The position numbers and the translations under genes were made by a program. Below the pieces are notes generated by a model that was not told the origin of the DNA, searched no databases, and saw only the letters and a list, made by a program, of their open reading frames with translations. Of a stretch of DNA of 64,000 bases, positions 43,306-54,464 are shown one piece after another. Numbering within the stretch: the stretch's first letter is position 1; each line of letters begins with the position of its first letter. This DNA comes from Dipteris shenzhenensis (Eukaryota > Polypodiophyta > Polypodiopsida > Gleicheniales), in the NCBI GenBank assembly GCA_047967505.1, contig CM106541.1. The stretch is one strand, 5' to 3'.

Positions 43306-43831
43306 GACTAACGTCTCAAGTAACGAGTAAACATACACAAGTATGTGTAAAACATGAACTACTATGAATTTTTCATGAGCATAACACTCGAGGCTAAGGA
43401 GAGTGAAATTTTTTTCCAACTCTAACCAAACATATCAACCCCAAGCATCAACCTTAGGGTAGTACCTTAAGAGATTTTCTTTCTTTCCTAAAAAGAAGCC
43501 ACTTCATAAACAAATCAGGCTAGGTAATGAACATGAAGGTGTAGATTTTGCAATTTTGATCATTTCACCTTTTTATAGAAGAGCGATCCGGGCTAACCAT
43601 GAAAAGTTATGGCTCGGGAAGAGTTAGGGTTTAACCCTAAACCTACACCCATTCCTATAAAAACCCACTCCCTCCCCTCATTCTTCTTCTTTCACATTTA
43701 GCCTCCATACTCTTCCCCATTCGGATCCCTATGCAAGACACTCCTCCCTCTCCATCGACCAGCACCCTACTCCCATCCTCACATGGTGAGTTATTTCGAG
43801 CCCTTCTCGCAGTGATAACCTAGCCATCCAC
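43306..43831 (+). repeat. Leader after PBS, unit 3
   Basis: A copy of 20,290-20,814 with a few indels. No gene. Confidence 0.5.
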
Positions 43832-44095
43832 GGGGGGTGCACTACTTAGAAACCCTATGTATCACGTGCATTCAAGCGGTATTTTAAAAACCCCTCAACT
43901 AAAAATTTTCCCCCAATAAAAACACCACTCTTTACTTATGAACTAGGTGATTCTTTTCTAATCAGTGAATTAAAACATCCCTCCTGTTATTGGAAACCTA
44001 TTAAAAATTTCCAAAAAGTTAAATTAAAATAGCCCTCCTTTTGAATGCCCGTGGTATACTAAAATTTTATGGGGTGAATTCCCCAAGCACCCACC
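43832..44095. mobile_element. MITE relative in leader, unit 3
   Basis: The same element as 20,815-21,077; the left flank has lost ten bases (CCACCCTCGG reduced), so its left duplication is no longer visible. Confidence 0.5.
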
Positions 44096-44211
44096 GTCCA
44101 TTCGCAACAATCAACAATCCTATTACATCGAGAAAGACTTGGAGAGTGTTAAGGTGACCATCTCTTCCTCCCTTTGGATTTCTGTCAAAGTTTTCTCTCC
44201 GTCAAGTTTCC

Positions 44212-44584
44212 TCCACCGCCCTCCCCTCTACCCCCCTCCCCCCCTCCCCCCCTCTCCACCATGACCCCCCCCTTCCCTCCCCTCCCTCCACCACCCCCCC
44301 CCCCCCTTCCCCCCCCCCCCCTCCACCCCACCCCCCCCTCTTCACCCTCCCCTCCACCACCCCTCCTGCACCCCCTCCACTCCCCCCATCCCCCCCTTCA
44401 CCCCCTCCACCACCCCCCCTTTACGCCCTCTACCACCCCTCTTGCACCCCCTCCACCACTCTCGCCCAACCCCCCCTCCCCCCCCTTTTTCCATCCCCCT
44501 CCCTCTCCATTTCTGCCCCCCCTCCCCCCCCCTCTCTCTCTCTCTCTCCCCCCCTCCCCCCCCCTCTCTCTCTCTCTTCCCCCC
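44212..44584 (+). repeat. C-run polypyrimidine tract, unit 3
   Basis: A copy of 21,183-21,532, about 20 bases longer, with differing C-run lengths and an expanded CT run near 44,535 and 44,565. Confidence 0.85.
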
Positions 44585-45130
44585 CTAATCCACTAACCTA
44601 AGTTAAATCTAACCTAACTTAGGTTAGTACTAACCTAACTATGGTTAGTTTAAGGTTAAGTGAGGTTTTTGTTTTTAATTTATAAATTTAAAGGGGGGGC
44701 AGTGCTGGGCTATAGCAGGAGGGGATTGTGAGGGTAGGGGTAGTGGGAATCGAGTGGTGGATGGGAGAGTTGGAGGGGGTGGGGGGAAGAGGGAGGAGTA
44801 GGGGGGGTGGAGGAGTATGCCTAGGAGACAGAGGCGGTATTGGGATGGTATTGGAGGAGTATGCCTCGCCTCTTCCATCGCCCATGCATACTCCTCCACC
44901 CGCCCTACTCCTCCCTCTTCCCCCTACCCCCTCCACCCCTCCCATCCCCCCCAACCTCTCGACTCCCACTGCCCCTAGCCTCACAGTCCCCTCCTGCTGC
45001 CATCGCCTAGTGCCGCCGACCCCCCTTCTTTATTTTTTTAAATAAAAAACCTCACTTAACCTTAAACTAACCATAGTTAGGTTAGTAATAACCTAGGTTA
45101 CGCTAGATTTAACTTAGGTTAGTGGATTAG
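44585..45130. mobile_element. Foldback element, unit 3
   Basis: A copy of 21,533-22,078 at the same length of 546 bases. The inverted arms remain complementary, with a handful of substitutions (CTAGGAGAC for CTGGGAGAC). Confidence 0.75.
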
Positions 45131-45930
45131 GTTAGTGGACTAGGTTGGTTAGCTTAACTTTTGATTAGTTAGGTTAGTTAGAGCCAATTAGGTTTAATTA
45201 AATAAATAGTTAGACTAAATGCCTAGGTTAGGTTAATTACTAGTAGTTTAGTTAGTATTAACCCACGTTAGTGAGTGTTTACCAGAATTAGGTTAGGTTA
45301 CTGTCCAGTTGTAGTAACTAAATAGTTAGGATAATAGCCTAGGTAGACTAATTGGAATTACCCTAGTTCAGTTCCCCCAGTTAGAGTTTAAAGGACCATT
45401 CACACCATACTTAAGGCTGAGGATCCCCCCCCACACACACAAAAAGGCCCCATTTTACCCCGATTTTAACACATCATGACTCGTCTGCTTGGTAGCCAAA
45501 AGGGACCCCATTTGAATCATGGTTTCACACACAGAAACACCACACTATGGGGAATTTTTCCATCCCATTACATGCCATTTTGGAATCCCTAGCACTCATT
45601 AATTTGCACCCCCATGTGGGCCGCTTTTCACTCTAATTTGCTTGTATATTTCCATCGTGACCTCCGACTGGTACAATCCATCTACACTGGCACATTTCCC
45701 TACACATGTGGGACAATCCTAGGCACATTATTAACACAAAGTTCCCTTCAACATTAGCACATCTCTAACCCTCGTAACACAATTATATCAACACCCGCAC
45801 TTGCAATAGAGACACCCGTTGCACCTGCATGCAGCTATGCTCCGGCCAACACCTCCGACACCAATGCTCACCAAATTCACATACACCTCCATTGCGGCCA
45901 ACGTCTCTGAAAATACTCTACCCTGATTCC
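45131..45930. repeat. TTAGGTTAG-rich stretch and gag leader, unit 3
   Basis: A copy of 22,079-22,867. No supported gene. Confidence 0.55.
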
Positions 45931-46440
45931 CCCCCTTGAAATTCAAGAAATCCCTTTGACTCCTCCACGACACAACATGGTCGGGTGCCATCCTGAGACG
46001 ATGATGGGGAGGGATATTGACTTCGATGCGGAGGGTAACAATTTCTTTAATCGCAACAATTTTGGTAACAATAATAACAATCTAGGTAGGTACCCTCTGG
46101 CCAAACTCAAACTTCCCAAATATAATGATAGGGGCGATCTAGCCCGATTCCTCAAGCATTTTGATGCCGCATGCCAAGGGGTGGAGATCAATCCAATGAA
46201 ACCAAGGTCACCTCGTTCCCCATGGACTTAACTAAGGAAGCATCATAATGGTACCTAGACCTTCTAGTGGAAGAAAGATCCACATGGGACCTGCTTCAAA
46301 CTAAATTCAAGAGGGGCTTTCAAATGGAGAGACTACAAGATAGATCCCGCTCTCCAACTAAGCAAGCTTGAACAAGGTCGCCGAGGATGTACGCACGTAC
46401 CTGGGCAAGATGAAAAGATTAATTTCCGAACGTGACCCCT
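45931..46440 (+). pseudogene. gag remnant, unit 3
   Basis: The open part (45,956-46,231) has the KLKLPKYNDRGDLARFLKHF gag block, with Trp of units 1 and 2 replaced by Arg. The downstream gag block lies out of frame as in the other units. Confidence 0.65.
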
Positions 46441-48455
46441 ACCCTAATTCAAAGTAGCTCATAGCCTGGGTCATTGTAGGACTAGGAAAGAAAATCCACA
46501 AAGACATAAAAAAGATTACCAGAGTTACGAAATCTTCAGTGCTGCTCATGCAGCAACCATTGACACTGAGGATGGCATGATCGACTCTGACACCAACAGT
46601 GATGATGGAAGCATTAGGGGAGAATTGGGGTCTCCTAAGGGCCCCCAATTAGTGTTTCCTAATTTCAAGGGGTTAGTGTGGGATTTGAGGTGTACCAATG
46701 GGAGTGCTCCTTTTTGTGGGGCAATGCCATGTTGAGGTTGACAAAAGAATTTAAGGGTGGGGAGACCTCTAACCCAGAGTTTGGATCCATGGTCTTTACT
46801 CCTAGCCCTTGATACAATCTCTAATCCAAAGGATACATTCAAATTTGAGGTAGAGCACTCGCAGGCATTAGATCAAGAGGTAGATCTAAGGGATAGCATC
46901 AAAGGATAGGGGGACCAAATATCAACCCTTGATCAAGACCAAGATCCAATGGATGAGATCAAAAGAGAAGACAAGTCAATATAAGCCCTTGATCAAGATG
47001 GAGATCCAAGGGAGGAGATGAGTGCCAAATGCGCTCCAATCTAAGCCATTGATTGGCAAGGGAATCAAGGGAGGAGGTTAGTTCAAAATGCGCTTGAATC
47101 TAGGACGTTCAAATAGGTGCTTGAATTCAGTTATTCATTTCAAATCTTGATCTCCACCATCCAAAAGCCACTTGCATCCTAGCCCTCCAAATAGGCTCTT
47201 CCATCCTAGCCCTTGATCTTAGATTTAGATCAAGGGTCCACATTAAAAACGCCTTCTCCCTCTTAATTAGGCCTCCCCAAAGTCAAATTTTGGAGCTTGG
47301 AGCCCACCCAAGGCCATCTGCCATCCACCAAAGACATCCTAGGCCCTTGATCTATCTACCATCCACCTCCATTCAGAGGCCAAGGTTGCTCTTTTTCAAT
47401 ATAAAGGTATCCATGTCAGTTGATTCAAGTCCCACAATTACTCAAGAATCCAAATCCACGACCATATCCAAGAGCACCAAATCCATCTCCTCAGGCAGTT
47501 CCAATACAAGAATTGCAAGCCGAGGAAGTGGACTCGCCATTCCAGTATCAAGCCAAGTACCCAATGTACTATGTACAAGGCACAAAAGGTCTAATACCAG
47601 TCTAGGAAAATCACCAAGTTTGACTCAATACATATCGAGCGCCAATCAAGTGCTACGATTGTGGAGAAAATCACCACATCGTAGATTGCCCTCATCATGG
47701 TAGCCCCCCTACTTTCCAACCACTCTGTAGAGATTGTGGCATAGGACATGCTTGTATGGATTATCCCATGAAAAATAAAGTCCCACAACAAACAAAGGCT
47801 AAGCTTGATGTCCCAATCAGAATTATTAGAGTGGACCATCAAATTCTGGGGCCGACAAGTGTAATATCACAACCTATGAATGTAATTACATGCCAACAGA
47901 AAGAGGCCACCAAGGACCGTAATATTCCAATCCAACCAAGACGAATTCTTTAAAAAAAATCACAAGTGCCTCTACCTCCGGCAAGCAATGAGCAGCCCAA
48001 CTCATGCACATCAGCTCCTAAGCCTCCAATAAAAGAAGCTCCATACCCAAATGCAGAAGTGGAGAAGGATCATTTTCAAGCACTTCAACAAAGGGTACAA
48101 AAGGAACAAGCTCAATTTGAGACTAAGAAGCAAGCTCAATATCCAATCCGTGACTTGGCCCCATAGAGTATTGATACTATACTCAAGGCTCTCTTTCAAC
48201 AACACAGACTCTACAACATAATGTATTGCCATGTCAACGTGAAGGAGCCACACTCTCTAGCATCCTAAGCTGTCGTATGTCAATCCTCATTGTAATCCTA
48301 CTATGGAATTGTCCCAATCTCTGGGATTGAAGTGGCAAATCTCCCTCCACCTAATGAAGACATAAAAGATATACTTGTGTGGATGGGTAAGAGATGTGAC
48401 ATATGCAACATTACTGTGCCTTTGACACAAGGCATATAATGAAGTCCAAGCCATA
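46441..48455 (+). pseudogene. Internal stretch, zinc knuckles and linkers, unit 3
   Basis: The stretch matches unit 1 from about 940 to 3,505. A deletion near 47,427 joins the equivalents of 1,925 and 2,478. The first knuckle region (about 47,650) reads TGCTACGATTGTGG, altering CYGC to CYDC. The second, CRDCGIGHAC, is at about 47,728. The Gln/Lys-rich linker is at 47,966-48,166. Confidence 0.5.
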
Positions 48456-48695
48456 GTGGATGGTGGAGTAGGTGTAAATGTCCTATCAAAGGAGCTCTAC
48501 AATGAATGGGGTCTTCCACCAATGGAAAACGCTAATTTCAACATATGCCTTGCCGATGATTCACGAGCAAAACCCTTGGGAATAGTGAATGGCGTGTCAA
48601 CAAAAGTCGCAAAAGTTCACTTTTCCCTACAATTCACAATCTTGGATCTTCCCAAGAAATCCTATCAAATCTTACTGGGACGTCCTTGGTTGTAG
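48456..48695 (+). pseudogene. Retrotransposon aspartic protease, unit 3
   Basis: A third copy with the DGGVGVNVLS block and LLGRPWL end, differing by Arg to Cys in the NICLADD block. It ends at the shared TAG. Confidence 0.8.
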
Positions 48696-49329
48696 GAAGC
48701 ATTAGTCCTCCATGATTGGAAAATTGATAGACTGACAATCCAAAATTGCAACACCGTAGTCATGGTGAATGTGGGGATAGGAGATATAAAACGAATTGTG
48801 CCTAGAGCGTTGGATGAAACCTCTTCAACAACGATCTCAAGCAAATCACCTCCCCTACAATAGCATGCAATAGTGGGCAATTCACAAAGCAATGTCGATA
48901 AGTGGATACAAACTTTGGCAACCATCGATAACTACCATTCATTAGACCCCATCTTCTTGCAGATAGATGCTAGGGTCATGTAGGTAGATCCTCCACACAC
49001 ACATGAAGAATCAATCAATCTAGAGGTGCCATTCTTTATGGTTGACCTCAAATGGGATCATGAGCGTGACAAAGGTACCCATACCAATGATGACTCATAT
49101 TTTCCTTGGGATCTCAAAACTGAGGCTGAGAATGCTCAAATTGAAGATCAAGTCTATGACAAGAACTTAGCCATTCTACATGCCCTAATGGCAATCGAGC
49201 TTTCAAAAATTGAACCTCCAAAGTTGAATAACAGTAGAAGATCCTGCAAGAAAGATGGAGGAAATCATAGAAAAGGTAAGGTCGAACACTTCAATGAATT
49301 TGAACGAGTCCAAATAAGGATCATCAAAT
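48696..49329 (+). pseudogene. Pol spacer and linker 5' part, unit 3
   Basis: The linker frame starts at 49,026 and is interrupted after 49,329 by the CACTA-A element. It resumes at 59,813 in the same sense. One extra stop (TAG for CAG at about 48,862) is specific to this unit. Confidence 0.55.
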
Positions 49330-49394
49330 CACTACTACACACAGATCCTATTGCGACGTTTACGTACCGACGTTTAGGGCCCGCTTAGCGTTAA

Positions 49395-49500
49395 TCGTCG
49401 ATATGAAAATCGGGTTTCGTAAATCGTCGCTATATAGCGACTTTTGCTAAAAGTCGCTATATAGCGACACTGAGACAAAATATTATAGCGACGTTTTTAC
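49395..49500. promoter_or_regulatory. Left subterminal palindromes of CACTA-A
   Basis: TCGCTATATAGCGA occurs at 49,427-49,440 and 49,454-49,467, with half-sites before and after (TCGTCGATATG, ATAGCGACG). By analogy with En/Spm these are binding sites for the element's TnpA-like protein. Confidence 0.75.
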
Positions 49501-49664
49501 AAAGAGGTTTTTTTTTTTTTTAGGCCTTAAAAGTTAGTTTTTTCCAATGACAAAATTTTTTAAATTTTCATACATTTTGAGCTCATAGAGAATAAAAAAA
49601 TGAGAGCATGTACATCAAGCCTTTGAAGCTCATATATTCATGTCCAAGTTTGAGATGAGAAAAA

Positions 49665-52600
49665 TCAAATAAGAGCATTTACATCAACTGTTTCATCTTG
49701 AGCCAAGTCTAAGGCGCCAAGCAAGTCTATCTCCAACTCTATACCGAGTTGATCTCCTATATCATCATCGTACTCTAGTATCGTATGTTCACCTAAAAGT
49801 ATTTGATCATCTTCTTCAATAAAGCTTAAGTGTGGTGATTGATCTTGATGATTGTTGTCTTCCTCGTCAATATTGTGATCTCCATCCTCCTCCCGTGCGA
49901 TGTCATTATGCGCATCTTCCTCTTGCCTCATATGGTGATCTACATCTTCTTCGCTAGATTCATCAATTGGATCCGGCATTGGTAGTGGCATCTCCATATC
50001 CACATCTCGATCTTCAAAAATTTGCTTACTTCGTGGTGCAACTTGGATCACGTACCACCATCTTGGATCAGAACGATCCGGATGAAAAACCACCTATATT
50101 GAAGATGGGTGCCAAATGTCATCAATTATATATATATCAATGGACTTTAAAAACGAAAGCTTCGACTAATTAAATCATTAGTATGCACCTGCTCACAGTG
50201 CTCGGGAAGAACAAAAGTATCACTTTCATCGGTCCAATGTTTGGTGGAGTCTATTGCAAAGAGACCGCTACTATCTTTTCTCACTGTCGCATGGGGACCG
50301 TTGTAAGTAGTTCTAAACCATTTTACATCAAGAATGAAAATAGTAAATCGTCTGAACTCAATTTCATAGATGTCGCGTATGGTTCCACAATAATCCAACT
50401 GTGAGGAGAGAAGATTGGTATCCGAAGCACTTGCTCGGCTGTCTTGTGTGAAGTTAGCCATGACTCCACAATCATATGTGACTCTCTTTGAATCGATGCA
50501 TTCCATGCAAAAATGTTGTCCATATGACCATAAGGCACTGTACTTTTTGTACTGTAAAAGAGCATCATTAAAACAATGAAGATGCACCTATTTTATAGCA
50601 TATATTGCCACAAATAATTACTTAATTACATCAAGAGATAAGAAACTTACATGCACCATACATCCAGATGATAACTCCCGCTCATGCTCGTTTATTGTCT
50701 CTCCATCACGTTCGGCTTTATGTACAGCCAGTTGTAGCCAATCAAGTGACATGTGAGTAGGGAGAAGAGCCAGATCTCGTGGATATAGTTGTGATCGCCT
50801 GTACATTACTTTGAATCTCATCCTTGCATTTATTCTTTCTGCTTTGGCCACTTCATATCTCTCAATCCACTTCTGCATCTCAGGGCTATTGAGGATACAA
50901 AACTTATTGAATTTCTCCATTTGCTCTTCGCTCATCTTTCTTTCAATCCCTTTTCCTTGGGGGACCTCGCCAATGATGCGATCATCATCCTTGTTGTGCC
51001 AAGCTTGCGGCATATCAGGATCCGTGGATGCAAGAAACTCTGTGATATATACTAATGACTCTTGCACAAGCCATCCCTCTGCCATGCTTGCTTCCGGTCT
51101 TGCTCTTTGTCTTACAAACCCCTTTAAAGTTTTCATAAACCGCTTGAGAAAAAACATCCATCGATTATGAATGGTACCTGCTATAGCCACCTCATCAACT
51201 ATGTGCACAAGCAAGTGGACTTGAGTTGTCATAATGCTTGAGGGAAAGTGCTTCTCAAGCAAGCATACGGCTTCGATGGATTCCACCCTAGCCTTCTCGA
51301 TGCTCGATATAGAGATCTCTTTTTGAGATATCCACCTATTTCACATGTCCATGCATATGTAAGATATTTGAGATATCCACCTATTTCACATGTCCATTAA
51401 GAAAATATATAATGCGATTTGATAGTAAGCATACCTCACAATACCACAGATCTTGAATATAGCATTTCTAACATCTTCTTGTAAGCACCCTTTTATTGTA
51501 ATTGGAAGGATGAACTATCAAAGCAACAATGAAGTCATGTCAACAATATAACATAATAATAATTACGCTAACGCATCACTATTATCGGTACACTAATTCT
51601 ACTTAGAATACCTGTAAGACCTTGTGCCAATCATGGGACTTGAGGCCACTAAGCTTATTGTCCTTTGAAAATGCTCCTTTCAAGCAACGCATGTACCCTG
51701 TCGGTGTTTGAAAAGAGGCAATGTCTGCCTTGATCGCTGCCTCCTCCCTCGTAGAGAGGATCCACGTTGCTTTCGGGAGGACAACTTTTCCCGAAGCATG
51801 CACTTGGGGCCACAAACAAGACATCCTATTCATAGCACGCAAGTCTTCTCGCACTCCTCTCGAGTCCTTGGAACCAACCAAGTGTGCCCAAATGGTAGCC
51901 CCCACATTCTTGAAGATATGCATGGGATCCAAGAGATGATTGATTTGTAACTGACCCCAATAAGGAAGCTCGTGAAAGATCGATAGCCTCTTCATACCAG
52001 GAGGAGGTTCCTCTCCATTCGCCCTCCAAGCTTGAATCCAATCACTTGCTTTCAAATATGATGGTGGTGAATCAAGCTGACCTCCATGTGCGAGATGGTC
52101 GAGCGGAAGGTATCGAGCATGACCTTCATAAACATTTTTCCTCATATGTTTGGAGTAGCGTGCAAGCAATTTCAGAGTGGGTCCACAAACAGGACAAGCA
52201 TGGTACCCACTTGTAACAAGTCTTGCACGCGTGCATGAATATGTTAGTACAAGACATGCGTGCAAAAGAGAGTAAAAAAAGCATAATCCCTCATTGTACA
52301 TGTAATGACATAACCACGTACCTGCGCACTCTCCATATCCTGGGTAGTCATGCATGGTCCACATCAAGATACCCCTGACCAAAATATCATTGGTATGCTT
52401 AGGAGCTCTGGAAATATCAAAGACCTGCACTCCTCTCCATAATATCTGTAACTCCTCTATCAAAGGTGCCATGTACACGTCCATGTTTTTTGCCTTGTAC
52501 TTTCCTGGCACAAGTAGTGCAAGCATGAGGTGTCCCTTTTTTATTGTTAGCCATGGTGGGATATTGTAATTCACCACGACTATGGGCCATGTCGACCAAG

Positions 52601-53716
52601 ATGTCGAGCGTAACTCGAAAGGATTCACGCTGTCCATGGCTAGCCCAAGATGTAAGTTGCGTGGCTCCCTCGCAAAGTCCGGCCACTGATTATCTATGTG
52701 TTTCCAAGCTGCACAATCTGCGGGAATCCTCAATGTGTGATCAGTGGACCGATGAGATGCATGCCATGTCATCAACTCCGCTATGGATTTGCATCGAAAC
52801 ATGTGTTGTATTCTTGCAATGATGGGAAAGTGTCTTAAGACCTTTACCGGTATCCGCTCACCCTGCAAGTCATCTCTATAACGTTGTTCCCCACACTTTG
52901 GACAACTAGCCAAATCTCCATGCTCACGACGAAAGAGAATACAATCATTACGGCAAGCATGGATGGTATCATAATCCATACCCACCATTGTAAGCATCTT
53001 TTTCGCTTCATCTCTTGATGCGGGCATGGTATTTGGTGCAGGCAACATCTTCTGGAGCAACCTATGACAAAGACACAATCCAAATGATGATTCTCAAAAC
53101 AAACAATATCCAAATAATGAGTCAAATTAATGCAAGGGCTAACCTCATTAAGGCCGAGACACTTGTATCCGACCACCCATACTGTACTTGTAGATTCAAG
53201 ATTGAGAGACAAGCACGTAGTTTAGACATCCTAGCACCCTCGTACAATTGTGTTGATTGCAACTCTCGCATTTTGACCTCAGACTCTGACATCACATGTA
53301 CGTGGGATGTAGTGCCCCTAAAAATGGAATCCATCATGTCGACCATACCCTTGTCGTCATCCGGGAGACTATAGTCTTGTTGAAAGTGAGAAGGTATATG
53401 TGTACCCTCGTCACCCTCCTCATCCTGTCATAAGCTCATTCATGTAAATATAAGATCTTCTATTTTCTGGTATACAATAAGATTGCGAACTTAAATAGCT
53501 TTGACTTACCGATGATCCATCAACATGTGCAACACCAACGGGGGGTACTGGTTCCGGCTCCTCCCCATACATCCGCAAGTGGCGCATGATAATACGACGT
53601 TGATGTCGTACTTCTCGCTTGCAATGAGTGCAATGACAGTATAACCTCTCCGTAAGCCACTTCGTGCTCCCGGGCGTTGCCGCATCATCGGATGAGCTTC
53701 CACTCGTCCCTTCCAT
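49665..53716 (-). CDS. CACTA-A Tnp2 transposase (multi-exon)
   Basis: Exon 1 (53,716-53,510, MEGTSGSSSDD...) holds a Cys/His-rich block (CHCTHCKREV), fitting a transposase-associated domain. Exon 2 is 53,424-53,144. Exon 3 starts at 53,061 and runs to about 51,610. It has CPKCGEQRYRDD, the diagnostic ILMWTMHDYPGYGECAG with a probable intron after it, ACPVCGP, HLLDPMHIFKNVGATIWAHL and GLKSHDWHKVLQ. A DUF4218 exon (about 51,290-50,650) has HLLVHIVDEVAIAGTIHNRW and RQRARPEASMAEGW. A DUF4216-like exon (about 50,587-50,190) has FILDVKWF. An acidic tail ends at 49,665. GT-AG junctions at exons 1-3 keep the frame. No stop was seen in the exons I could join; some internal splice sites are unresolved. 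Confidence 0.85.
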
Positions 53717-53821
53717 CTACACTTATAAAATCACAACATAAGCATGAAGAGGAGATATTGACAATTATAAGCATAGCATGTTTGAGCTTCTCTTGAGGCT
53801 ATATAAAAAAAATGAACAGTA

Positions 53822-53843
53822 AGCGTCGCTATATAGCGACGCT
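53822..53843. promoter_or_regulatory. Internal subterminal-type palindrome upstream of Tnp2
   Basis: A perfect 22-base palindrome with core TCGCTATATAGCGA lies 106 bases before the Tnp2 ATG, far from the element ends. The same core makes up both subterminal regions. TnpA of En/Spm binds such repeats and represses its promoter, so this could be an operator for Tnp2. That role is inferred. Confidence 0.6.
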
Positions 53844-54369
53844 GTGGGTTAACACCCGAAATGCCGAAACGCGTGGCGTTTTGTTCAATCCATTCCCTAA
53901 TCTCTCAAGTAAGCAACCCAAAATCTCCTCCCACCTATTTTCGACGACCTCCCATCTATTCCAAGCAACCTCCCACTCTATTTTCCACTCCTCACCCTTC
54001 TCCTACCTCTTGTACTCCCTCTCTATCCTTTTCCCTCTTTGGTTTCCTGAAAGAAAGTTCTTCAAGAGGTGAGTTTGTTTCAACAATGTAGGTTGTTTGT
54101 TTGTTAGCTTTAGTTTTGTGAGTGTTTCTTCTTGTATTGCTAAACCTGTAAACTAGTTTTCATGCTTGATTTGAAAGGATTGAAACAAAAAATGAGATTT
54201 CAAGAAAGAAAGAAAAATCACCTCTTTTTTCTGTATTTCTCTTCTTTCTCTTTCTCCTTGTCTCCTCAATCTCCTCCTTTCCTTGTCTCCTCAATCTCCT
54301 CCCTTCAAGAAGTTGCTTTTGTAATCTCCTCTTTCCACTAACATCTTATTTGAAAAAATGGGTTGTTTT
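53844..54369. other. Central promoter region of CACTA-A
   Basis: Contains CT-rich stretches and short repeats (CCTTGTCTCCTCAATCTCCTC twice near 54,258-54,300). No gene is supported. It lies between the divergent gene starts and probably holds both promoters. Confidence 0.45.
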
Positions 54370-54464
54370 CTCTCTTTTGTAGGGCCAGTCCACTACACCG
54401 AGCGGGACATACTCTCTCTTTTGTAGGGCCAGTCCACTACACCGAGCGGGACATACTTTTTCAG
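54370..54464 (+). promoter_or_regulatory. Leader exon of the TnpA-like gene, with 44-bp tandem duplication
   Basis: The phrase GGGCCAGTCCACTACACCGA occurs at 54,382 and 54,426, in two 44-base copies. The block ends TTTTTCAG|GTAAGTGC, a consensus donor at 54,465. Each copy is preceded by TTTTGTAG, itself acceptor-like. A single copy of this block occurs, inverted, at 6,956-7,125 and 31,166-31,340. Confidence 0.6.
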
